Shown in pieces: positions 26,269-33,749 of a stretch of DNA of 64,000 nt. This DNA comes from Saprospiraceae bacterium. Its GTDB lineage: Bacteria; Bacteroidota; Bacteroidia; Chitinophagales; Saprospiraceae. The DNA is taken from the NCBI GenBank assembly GCA_019638385.1, contig JAHBTW010000009.1, positions 120,220 to 184,219 of the forward strand, in the 5' to 3' direction. Both the position numbers and the translations under genes were made by a program. A model generated the notes under the pieces. The model saw only the letters and a list, made by a program, of their open reading frames with translations. It was not told where the DNA came from and searched no databases. Position 1 is the first letter of the stretch, and each line of letters opens with the position of its first letter.

Positions 26269-26417
26269 ATGCCGTTTAGCTGGGATCAAAATAAATCGGA
26301 TGCGAATCGGATTAAGTATGGTATTCAGCAAGACAGGCTCGGAAGAATGAAATAAAAGAATATCTTAGTAGCGCATTAAACAACAAAAGCAATGACGAAG
26401 CGGATAAAAACGAGTGA
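26269..26417 (+). pseudogene. BrnT-like (DUF497) toxin remnant
   Basis: The first frame reads MPFSWDQNKSDANRIKYGI, the N-terminus of BrnT-type RNase toxins (F.WD..K...N..KHG pattern), then stops at 26353-26355. A second frame from 26331 reads RQARKNEIKEYLSSALN, matching the BrnT C-terminal SARxAxxxExxxY block, and ends at 26415-26417. The central catalytic part (about 60 codons) is deleted and the frames no longer join. The tail overlaps the next gene by 26 nt, the overlap style of toxin-antitoxin pairs. Confidence 0.6.
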
Positions 26418-26814
26418 AGCGCTTGAGTTGATGAAGGAGGGCACTTCGGCCGGCGGGTTCGTTTTGTCGGATGTCGAAACGCAGCAACTGGGGTTTCGGG
26501 ATGCTTTGTTGCTCGCTGAAAATGGATTCGTCGTACCCAGCGGGAATATCGTCTATGACGATGCCGACATCGAATACGATGCGGATTTCGACGAGGTCGA
26601 ATGGCGTGGCGAGCCTACCAATCTGCAAGATTTTTTGGTATCCAAAGGAATTACCCACCAGGCAGAAACCGACACGGCCATCTCGATTGAAATAGCGGTG
26701 GAAGACCAGGCAGTGCGGCATTGGCTGGAAAAGAACAGCCCCAAACTAAAACGAATCGTAGAAAAATTAGTCATTGACTTGTACCACACCGATCAAATAC
26801 TACACGCCAAGTAG
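26392..26814 (+). CDS. Possible antitoxin beside a broken BrnT-like toxin
   Basis: 140 residues starting MTKRIKTSEALELMKEG. The middle is rich in Asp/Glu (YDDADIEYDADFDEVEW), and the end is a charged helical region (AVRHWLEKNSPKLKRIVEKL). It is not a recognisable BrnA, whose C-terminus is ribbon-helix-helix. Its frame is intact although the preceding toxin gene is ruined, as expected when an antitoxin outlives its toxin. Function is inferred only from position and overlap. Confidence 0.5.
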   Translation: MTKRIKTSEALELMKEGTSAGGFVLSDVETQQLGFRDALLLAENGFVVPSGNIVYDDADIEYDADFDEVEWRGEPTNLQDFLVSKGITHQAETDTAISIEIAVEDQAVRHWLEKNSPKLKRIVEKLVIDLYHTDQILHAK

Positions 26815-26868
26815 TACCGGACGGGCAGGTTCGCTGCTGCATTCCGTGCAGTTTTCCTCCCTTTGCAA

Positions 26869-26876
26869 TACCTTTG
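26869..26876 (+). promoter_or_regulatory. -7 box of rlmD
   Basis: TACCTTTG ends 7 nt before the rlmD ATG at 26884, leaving almost no leader. Confidence 0.5.
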
Positions 26877-26883
26877 CTCCGTT

Positions 26884-28293
26884 ATGGCAAAAAGAAAACC
26901 GCAAATTGTAGAGGAGGTCCGCATTACCGGCATAGCCGATAAGGGGCGGGGCGTGGGGCGCGACGCAGAAGGTCGCGTATATTTCGTGGAAGATGTCGTG
27001 CCCGGCGATGTGGTGGACGTGCTGGCTTACACCAAAAAGAAAGGTTATTTTCTGGGCGTGATAGAGCAGATGCGCAGTTACTCCCCGCATCGGGTGACGC
27101 CCTTTTGCGAGCACTTCGACCTGTGCGGCGGCTGTAGCTGGCAGCACTTGGACTATGCCGCGCAATTGGAACACAAACAACGCACCGTGGAGGACGCTCT
27201 GTTGCGCATCGGCAAATTAGAGGTGGAGGATTTCCAACCCATTCTCGGCGCCGACCCCACGACCTATTACCGCAACAAACTCGAGTTTTCATTCTCCAAC
27301 AAGCGCTGGCTGACCAAGGAGGAAATTGATACCGATGTGTCGAATATGGAAGACGTGCTGGGGTTTCACAAATCCGGCGCATTCGACAAGGCCATTGACA
27401 TCAATCACTGTTGGTTGCAGCCCGACCCTTCTAACGCCATTCGCTTAGCGGCCAAGCGCTTAGCCATTGAGCAAAAGCTGAGCTTCTGGGATGCCCGCGA
27501 CAACAAGGGGTTCATGCGCAACCTCATGCTGCGCATCACCACGCTGGGAGAGGTGATGGTGTTGTTCAGTTTTTCTGAAAATAAACCTAAAGTCATTGCG
27601 AAGTATTTGGACGCGCTGCTGCTCGAATTTCCGGACATCACGTCCACTTACTACTGCATTAATCAGAAGGTAAACGACTACATGTTCGACCTCGACATGA
27701 TCTTGTACCGGGGTGCGCCGGCGGTGGAAGAGCAGTTGGGGCATGTGCGGTTTCGCATCGGGCCGAAGTCGTTTTTTCAAACCAATTCCCGGCAAGGGGA
27801 GGCCTTGTTTCGCACGGCGGCGGAGTTTGCGGGTCTCAGCGGCAGCGAAAATGTATATGACCTCTACACCGGCATCGGCAGCATCGGGCTGTTTGTGGCG
27901 CAGCATTCCCGGCAGGTGGTGGGCATCGAGGAGATTGCCGCCGCCATAGACGACGCCCGCGACAATGCGGCGCTCAACGGCATTTCCAACTGCACCTTTT
28001 ATGCCGGCGATGTGAAAGACATGCTTACGCCGGAATTTGCCGCCCGACACGGCCGCCCCGATGTGCTCATCACCGACCCGCCGCGCGGGGGGATGCACCC
28101 CAAGGTGGTGGACATTCTGCTGGAACTGGCCGCGCCGCGCATTGTGTATGTGAGTTGCAATCCGGCCACACAGGCTCGCGACCTGCAACTTTTGTCCGCC
28201 AAATACCGCGTCGTGAAAGTGCGCCCGGTTGACATGTTTCCGCACACGCACCACATTGAAAGCGTGGCCTTGCTGGAGCTTAACACCATTTAA
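26884..28293 (+). CDS. rlmD: 23S rRNA (uracil-5)-methyltransferase
   Basis: 469 residues from the ATG at 26884; an in-frame ATG at 26863 lies upstream of the promoter box. It transfers methyl from S-adenosylmethionine to a 23S rRNA uridine. An N-terminal TRAM domain (about 8-65) is followed by the iron-sulfur Cys cluster CEHFDLCGGC, the Rossmann methyltransferase core (VYDLYTGIGSIGLF), ITDPPRGGMHP and the nucleophile Cys in YVSCNPATQARDL. Paralogues RumB/TrmA-type cannot be excluded, but the Fe-S Cys set fits RlmD. Confidence 0.92.
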   Translation: MAKRKPQIVEEVRITGIADKGRGVGRDAEGRVYFVEDVVPGDVVDVLAYTKKKGYFLGVIEQMRSYSPHRVTPFCEHFDLCGGCSWQHLDYAAQLEHKQRTVEDALLRIGKLEVEDFQPILGADPTTYYRNKLEFSFSNKRWLTKEEIDTDVSNMEDVLGFHKSGAFDKAIDINHCWLQPDPSNAIRLAAKRLAIEQKLSFWDARDNKGFMRNLMLRITTLGEVMVLFSFSENKPKVIAKYLDALLLEFPDITSTYYCINQKVNDYMFDLDMILYRGAPAVEEQLGHVRFRIGPKSFFQTNSRQGEALFRTAAEFAGLSGSENVYDLYTGIGSIGLFVAQHSRQVVGIEEIAAAIDDARDNAALNGISNCTFYAGDVKDMLTPEFAARHGRPDVLITDPPRGGMHPKVVDILLELAAPRIVYVSCNPATQARDLQLLSAKYRVVKVRPVDMFPHTHHIESVALLELNTI

Positions 28294-28305
28294 AAACCAC
28301 CGATC

Positions 28306-29766
28306 ATGCTCGACATTCAAAAACGTTTGCATCCGCTTTTCTACATCCTCCTGAGCCTGCCGTCTTCGGCGATGGGCTTTGCGCTGTCCATACAGATAGC
28401 GGCGCTGAGCTGGATTTTATCCACCAAATACAACCTGCCCATTGATGAAATCGGGTTGGTGTGGGCCGCCGGCCCGATAGCGGGTATTTTCGGGCAGGTG
28501 ATCTTCGGCATCGTGAGCGATAAGGTGTGGTTTTGGGGCGGACGGCGCAGGCCGTTTATTCTCATCGGCGGGGTGATGGCGGCGCTCAGCTTGCTGGCCT
28601 TGCCGAGCATCGGCGTCATTTCCTCGGCATTGGGCCTTGACGGTATATTGCTGATAGCGGTCACGGTGGCGCTTACGCTGGATTTGTCTATCAACATCGG
28701 GTTCAACCCCACGCGCACCATCATAGCGGATGTAACGCCGGAAGGGCAGCCCCGCACCAAAGGTTACACATGGATGCAGACCATCTCCGGCACGCTCGGC
28801 ATGATGGCCTATGTAATCAGCGCCATTTTTGGCAATTATTTTCTCATTTATGTGGGCGCTGCGCTGGTGCTGTTGTTGTCGGTGCTTCCGCCGTTTTTCA
28901 TTGAGGAACCCCGGCAATTGAAGCAGTTGGAAGGCGAATCGGGGCCGCGGCAGTTCGGGTTTCGGAAAGTAATGATGTCCATTCAGCCGTTGTGGGGCTT
29001 TGCCTTGTATGCCCTGTATTCCATTCCGGCCCGGCTCCTGGAGTTCAACGGCGGTCACCCCTGGGTAGAGTACATTTGCCTGGCTCTCACCATCGGTTTG
29101 ATGGCGCACACGCTGCTGCTGAAGGAAACGGGCAAATCGGCGGTGGAAGCCGGTGAAATCGGATTCAGAAAAGTGCTGGCGGCGCACGCGTTTACCTGGG
29201 TGGGCATTCAGACGATGTTTGTATATATGTTTGCCTTCGTTCGGCATCGAATGCCGGCGTTGGGCGATTTTGAAATGGGGCAGGTGGTGTCGGTGTCGTT
29301 TTTGGTATTCAACGGGGTAGCAGCCGTATTGCCGGCATTTGTATTGGAACCCATCACCCGCAAGATCGGCCGGGTGCGCACGCACTTGTTTTGCATGGTC
29401 ATCATGGCAGCCGGCTACGGCGCCATTTGGATGTTGGGCAACAGCCCTTTAGCCATATTTGTACTCATGGGCGTGCTCGGCATCGGTTGGGCGGCTACGG
29501 TGAGCCTGCCTTTTGCCATCATGTCGCAAAAAGTAGATAAATCGCGCATGGGCTTGTACATGGGGCTGTTCAATCTCTCGGTCGTGTTGCCGCAGTTGGT
29601 TGCCAGTCTCGGCATCGGCGTGCTTATTGAAAATACGCCCGACAAAGGAGTGATTTTCATCGTCAGTGCGGTATCGCTGGCCATTTCGGCATTTGCCTGG
29701 GCATTGGTGCGGGAGGAGGTAGAGGGCAGAGAGCAGATGGAGCGAAGCGACATCCCGATGACGTGA
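28306..29766 (+). CDS. SLC45-type MFS sugar transporter
   Basis: 486 residues, twelve predicted membrane segments. The opening LSLPSSAMGFALSIQIAALS, GPIAGIFGQVIFGIVSDKVW and WGGRRRPFILIGG blocks are those of the SLC45/GPH-like sugar:cation symporters, with the WGRRRP-type loop between helices 2 and 3. It likely imports sugars. It lies 12 nt after rlmD, so a shared transcript is likely. A 62-bp palindrome separates it from a convergent sigma factor. Confidence 0.85.
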   Translation: MLDIQKRLHPLFYILLSLPSSAMGFALSIQIAALSWILSTKYNLPIDEIGLVWAAGPIAGIFGQVIFGIVSDKVWFWGGRRRPFILIGGVMAALSLLALPSIGVISSALGLDGILLIAVTVALTLDLSINIGFNPTRTIIADVTPEGQPRTKGYTWMQTISGTLGMMAYVISAIFGNYFLIYVGAALVLLLSVLPPFFIEEPRQLKQLEGESGPRQFGFRKVMMSIQPLWGFALYALYSIPARLLEFNGGHPWVEYICLALTIGLMAHTLLLKETGKSAVEAGEIGFRKVLAAHAFTWVGIQTMFVYMFAFVRHRMPALGDFEMGQVVSVSFLVFNGVAAVLPAFVLEPITRKIGRVRTHLFCMVIMAAGYGAIWMLGNSPLAIFVLMGVLGIGWAATVSLPFAIMSQKVDKSRMGLYMGLFNLSVVLPQLVASLGIGVLIENTPDKGVIFIVSAVSLAISAFAWALVREEVEGREQMERSDIPMT

Positions 29767-29798
29767 GGAATCGGGAGAGCATAGAGGCGGCGGGGTAG

Positions 29799-29860
29799 GC
29801 GGTATGTCGGTATTGTAGAGACCGCAATGCATTGCGGTCTCTACAATACCGACATACCGC
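29799..29860. repeat. 62-bp perfect palindrome between convergent genes
   Basis: Two exact 31-nt arms centred at the GC of CAATGCATTG. The sequence resembles the 52-bp palindrome at 11757-11808, but GACGCAAT is GACCGCAAT here and TTGCGGTATT is TGTCGGTATT, each changed in both arms. It lies 4 nt from the sigma gene's stop and could end both transcripts. Confidence 0.9.
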
Positions 29861-29864
29861 TATG

Positions 29865-30410
29865 CTACAAAAACTCCCTCAGGTGCTCGCGCATGATTCG
29901 GAGCGCTTTTCCCATTTGGTTTTCGACGGTTTTTATGGAGATGTCCATTCGGTCGGCGATTTCCTGATAAGTCATTTCTTCAAAGCGGCTGAGTTGAAAC
30001 ACGGTCCGGCACTTGGGCGGCAGGGCGTTCATGGCCGTTTGGAGGCTGTCGGAGAGGTCGCGGTGCAGGAGTCCGGCTTCGGCGCCGTCGGCGGCGGGTG
30101 CGGCAAAAGCGGCGGCATGGGATTCGTCATCCTGAAAATATCGCTTGCGGCGCAGATGGCCCAGCGCTTCATTCACGGCCATGCGGTGCAGGTATGCGCC
30201 TACGGAGCCGGTCACTTCTATTTGTTCTCTTTTTTCCCAAAACCGCATAAACACCTCTTGTGCAAGGTCTTCCATGAGCGATTGGTCGGGTATGAGGCGG
30301 AAAATAGCGCGGCACACTTCGGGATAGTGGGCATCAAAAATGATTTTAAGCGCAGGCTTGCGGCCTTGCCTGAGTTGAGCAAGTAGTTCGTTAGATGTTT
30401 CGATTTGCAT
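29865..30410 (-). CDS. ECF-subfamily RNA polymerase sigma factor
   Basis: 181 residues from the ATG at 30410 (MQIETSNELLAQLRQG); earlier ATGs at 30416 and 30443 are possible. Region 2 shows DQSLMEDLAQEVFMRFWEKR; region 4 has LPPKCRTVFQLSRFEEMTYQEIADRMDISIKTVENQMGKAL. No adjacent anti-sigma or SusC/D genes. Its targets cannot be read. Confidence 0.93.
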   Translation of the reverse strand: MQIETSNELLAQLRQGRKPALKIIFDAHYPEVCRAIFRLIPDQSLMEDLAQEVFMRFWEKREQIEVTGSVGAYLHRMAVNEALGHLRRKRYFQDDESHAAAFAAPAADGAEAGLLHRDLSDSLQTAMNALPPKCRTVFQLSRFEEMTYQEIADRMDISIKTVENQMGKALRIMREHLREFL

Positions 30411-30566
30411 AATCATGCGCCGCCTGATGGGTTGCGGCCGCAATGTTTATTAACAATACATACAGCACGGGTTTCCGTTCGACCAAAGCGGAATATTTTT
30501 CGATGCAAATTTGCGATGCCTTCGCGCACTTATCTACTACGGCGATGAGATTACTATACAGCCCCA

Positions 30567-30625
30567 CCGCCTACCCAAATACTGCCTACTGCCCACTGCC
30601 TACCCAAAAACTGCCTACCGCTTAT
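30567..30625. repeat. CTGCCTACC short-word repeat
   Basis: CCGCCTACCC, TACTGCCTACTGCC, CACTGCCTACCC and ACTGCCTACCG words run in near tandem between the gcvT stop side and the sigma factor's upstream region. Confidence 0.5.
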
Positions 30626-31721
30626 AAAACGGAACCTTAGCCACAGTAGCAGAGAGCTTCTTACCGCCGGCGGCGATGAGGATCGGCGTTCCTTCGGCAG
30701 CAAACGCCAGGGGAACGTAGCCCATGCCGACCGGATGGCCCAATGACGGCGATTGCGTGCCGGAGCTTACTACGCCAATTTCATTGCCATTCATATCCTC
30801 GATGGGGTAGCCGTGGCGCGGCACCCGGCGATCGTCCAATACAAACCCGACCAGCTTGCGCTGCAAGCCCTCGGCCTTTTGGCGGCGCAGGGTTTCAGCA
30901 TCTATAAAATCACCTTTTTGTAGTTTCGTAATCCAGCCCAGACCGGCCTCTAAAGGCGAGGTGCCGTCGTCTATGTCGTTGCCGTAGAGGCAGTAACCCA
31001 TTTCTAAGCGCAGGGTATCGCGAGCGCCCAGCCCGATGGGCTTGAGGTCGTAGGGCTTGCCGGCTTTCATCACGGCGTTCCACAGGGCGACGATGTGTTC
31101 ATTGGCGGCATACAACTCAAAACCGCCCGCGCCGGTATAGCCCGTAGCGGAAATGAGTACATTGTCAATACCTGCAAAACGGCCCTTCGAAAAGGTGTAA
31201 TATTTCATGGAGGCGAGGTCCACATCGGTGAGCGGCTGCAGCAACTGAGCGGCCTTGGGGCCTTGTACGGCCAGCAGCCCGGTTTCGTCAGAAATATTGA
31301 TGAGGCGGGTATCAAAGCGGTTGTGCCGGCTGATCCAGTCCCAGTCTTTTTCAATGTTCGAAGCATTCACCACGAGCATAAATGCCTGCTCGCCCTCGGC
31401 GCACATATCTTCCGGCAGGCGATACACCAAGAGGTCGTCCACGATGCCGCCCTGTCCGTTGGGCAGGCAGGAGTACTGTGCATCGCCGACGGCGAGACGA
31501 GAAGCGTCATTGGAGGTGACGTACTGTATCAGATCGAGCGCTTCTTTGCCGCGCACGATGAACTCGCCCATGTGCGACACGTCAAACATGCCGGCGCCGT
31601 TGCGCACCGCGTGGTGTTCTTCCTGAATACCGGAGTAAGAAATAGGCATGTTGTAGCCGGCAAATTCGGCCATTCGGGCGCCGAGCGCCAGGTGCGTATC
31701 GGTGAGCGGAGTGGTTTTCAT
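30615..31721 (-). CDS. gcvT: Aminomethyltransferase (glycine cleavage T-protein)
   Basis: 368 residues. It transfers the aminomethyl one-carbon unit to tetrahydrofolate in glycine cleavage. [29 protein letters not shown] is the standard start; [20 protein letters not shown] and [16 protein letters not shown] are family signatures, with the catalytic Asp near residue 97 in the [21 protein letters not shown] region. It lies 9 nt downstream of the HEAT-cyclophilin gene, so they are probably one operon. Confidence 0.96.
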   Translation of the reverse strand: MKTTPLTDTHLALGARMAEFAGYNMPISYSGIQEEHHAVRNGAGMFDVSHMGEFIVRGKEALDLIQYVTSNDASRLAVGDAQYSCLPNGQGGIVDDLLVYRLPEDMCAEGEQAFMLVVNASNIEKDWDWISRHNRFDTRLINISDETGLLAVQGPKAAQLLQPLTDVDLASMKYYTFSKGRFAGIDNVLISATGYTGAGGFELYAANEHIVALWNAVMKAGKPYDLKPIGLGARDTLRLEMGYCLYGNDIDDGTSPLEAGLGWITKLQKGDFIDAETLRRQKAEGLQRKLVGFVLDDRRVPRHGYPIEDMNGNEIGVVSSGTQSPSLGHPVGMGYVPLAFAAEGTPILIAAGGKKLSATVAKVPFYKR

Positions 31722-31730
31722 GTCGTTGTA

Positions 31731-33746
31731 TTATTGAATGATGATGCTTTCTATTTTACTGCCCGGCTGTATTTGATGCACCACGTCCATGCCGTCTATC
31801 ACGCGGGCGAAAATGGTGTAATTGCCGTCCAGATGAAGCGCCGGCGAATGCGTGATAAAAAACTGCGTGCCCTCTGTGTGGTTGCCGGCAGAAGCCATGC
31901 CCACCAAGCCTTCGCGGTCGTAGGAGCGGGGCGGGAGTTCGGAGCGGATGCTGTAATCCAATGAGCCGTAACCGTCGCCGCGCGGACAGCCGCCCTGAAT
32001 GACGAAGTTGGACACCACGCGGTGGAAGTTTTTGCCGTCGTAAAATTTGTCGCGGGCCAATCGCATAAAGTTGATCACCGAACCGGGCGCCACCGAGGGC
32101 AGCAAGCGGATGCGGATATTGCCTTTGGAGGTACGAATGATGGCGGTCGGTTCCATGTTGAGATTGTCCAATACAGACCAGTCAATCGGACGGTTGTATT
32201 CGGGTTTGGGCGCCACAAATTCCGGCTTGCCGGCAAAGAAGTCAATGGTGCGCTTCAATTCATTATAGGTTTCCACCTCGCGGGGCAATTCGAGTTTGGC
32301 CAGCGCTTCCTCCAGAAAGCCCAAGCTATCCAAAGTGGTTTTGTAATTCCGGTCCGGATGGCGTAGCGCGCCGGCAGCGGTGGCAATCATGGCGGGATCG
32401 CCGGTTTGGATGGCTTGTTTGAAATACAAAGCAAACTCAACGGCGTTGCGGCGGGAGTTGTCTCCAAACAGACGGTTGAAGTCTTTGCGGTCGGAAATGG
32501 CCGCCAACGCCTCTACGCCTGCGGTGCGCACGGCGGCCTCCGGCGAAGCATAGCTTTCGCGCTGTATGAACCGGAAATTCCAGGGAAATTCGGCCAGCGC
32601 TTTCAGCGCCGCTGCTTTCTGGTACGGACTGATGCCGCCGGCGTAGCGCTGCCGAAGTTCCCAGTTGAGGGCATTGCGCGCCTCCGTTTGGGAATTGGAC
32701 AAGTGTCGCTGTGCAGCGGCGTACAACTGCAACTGCGCGCTCCAGTGAATGGAATCCTTTGCAGAGCGCCAGTAAAACGGGGCGTCTTGCGCGATGCCGT
32801 TTTCGAGAAAAAACTGTGCGGCGCGAGCCGATACATGCGGGTTGGGGTCTTTAAGGGCAGCTACGACCGTGGCTTGCACACTGCCATAGTCGAAGCTGCC
32901 GAGCGCGCGCAGGATGTTGCACTTCACCCGGTAATCTTTTTCATTGGAGAACATTTGCAGCAGCGCCTGCATGGCTCTCCCGTTTTTTGCTTTTCCGAGG
33001 CCGAGCGCGATGGCCATGCGAATATCGGCGTTGGGTTCGGTGGGCGCAACGGCCACGAGCGGCAGCGAAGCGGCACTATCTATCTCAATGTTTTTGGCGC
33101 GGCTCAGATAGTTAGCGGCCACCAAACGAGCGCTCTCCGGATAAGCGGGGTCGGCGGCGATTTGCAACATGCGCGCCGTTCCCTCCACTGCGGTGATTTC
33201 CCGTAAGGCAAAATGGTAGATGCCTCTTGTTTGGCCCTCCAACAGCAGGGTGTCGGTAGGGAGGTAGGTACTCACCGTGCTCATGGCGCGCAGTGTTTTC
33301 AGGGTTCCGCACTTGCCTGCCGCTTCCAGAATGGCGCGGTTGCTTTGCGGATAAAGGCCGACCGTGTCGGTTTGGTCAAATGCGGCAATGAGGAGCGCTT
33401 CGCCGGCAGCGGCGCCGGTTTGGCCGATGGCATACGCGGCAGCGGCGCGCACTTCGTCCACTCGATCGTACAGCAGCAGCGCCAACTGGCTCACAGCAGC
33501 CGTGTCGTTTATGGAAGCAAAAGCCATTGCGGCGAGGTATCGGTAGGTGGGATTGTCGTGGATAAACCACAGATACAGGCTGTCGGCGTTCTGCCGGTCC
33601 TGCAAGTCGTAAATCTGCCGGAACACCGGGTCTTTGAGGTCAATCTTCACATCGGTCAGGATGTCTTCCTCGTAAGGGATGCAGGCCGAGAGGGCCAACA
33701 GGAGCAAGCCGGTAGATATGCCAACAATTTTGTTCATGCGCTTCAT
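31731..33746 (-). CDS. HEAT-repeat cyclophilin lipoprotein
   Basis: 671 residues; MKRMNKIVGISTGLLLLALSAC gives a lipobox Cys at residue 22 (or 19 from an ATG at 33737). Residues about 35-490 carry many HEAT/armadillo-like helical repeats (VRAAAAYAIGQTGAAAG, VKCNILRALGSFDYGS), and the last 150 form a cyclophilin domain: KFYDGKNFHRVVSNFVIQGG, TEGTQFFITHSP and NYTIFARVIDGMDVV. HEAT arrays are protein-binding scaffolds, so this isomerase may act on a bound envelope client. It sits 4 nt after the PBP1A stop, between cell-wall and glycine genes. It is the third cyclophilin lipoprotein in the window. Confidence 0.92.
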   Translation of the reverse strand: MKRMNKIVGISTGLLLLALSACIPYEEDILTDVKIDLKDPVFRQIYDLQDRQNADSLYLWFIHDNPTYRYLAAMAFASINDTAAVSQLALLLYDRVDEVRAAAAYAIGQTGAAAGEALLIAAFDQTDTVGLYPQSNRAILEAAGKCGTLKTLRAMSTVSTYLPTDTLLLEGQTRGIYHFALREITAVEGTARMLQIAADPAYPESARLVAANYLSRAKNIEIDSAASLPLVAVAPTEPNADIRMAIALGLGKAKNGRAMQALLQMFSNEKDYRVKCNILRALGSFDYGSVQATVVAALKDPNPHVSARAAQFFLENGIAQDAPFYWRSAKDSIHWSAQLQLYAAAQRHLSNSQTEARNALNWELRQRYAGGISPYQKAAALKALAEFPWNFRFIQRESYASPEAAVRTAGVEALAAISDRKDFNRLFGDNSRRNAVEFALYFKQAIQTGDPAMIATAAGALRHPDRNYKTTLDSLGFLEEALAKLELPREVETYNELKRTIDFFAGKPEFVAPKPEYNRPIDWSVLDNLNMEPTAIIRTSKGNIRIRLLPSVAPGSVINFMRLARDKFYDGKNFHRVVSNFVIQGGCPRGDGYGSLDYSIRSELPPRSYDREGLVGMASAGNHTEGTQFFITHSPALHLDGNYTIFARVIDGMDVVHQIQPGSKIESIIIQ

Positions 33747-33749
33747 TGC

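Noticed and set aside
30615..31721. Glycine riboswitch before gcvT
   Set aside because: gcvT lies only 9 nt after the preceding gene, and no tandem aptamer is visible upstream.
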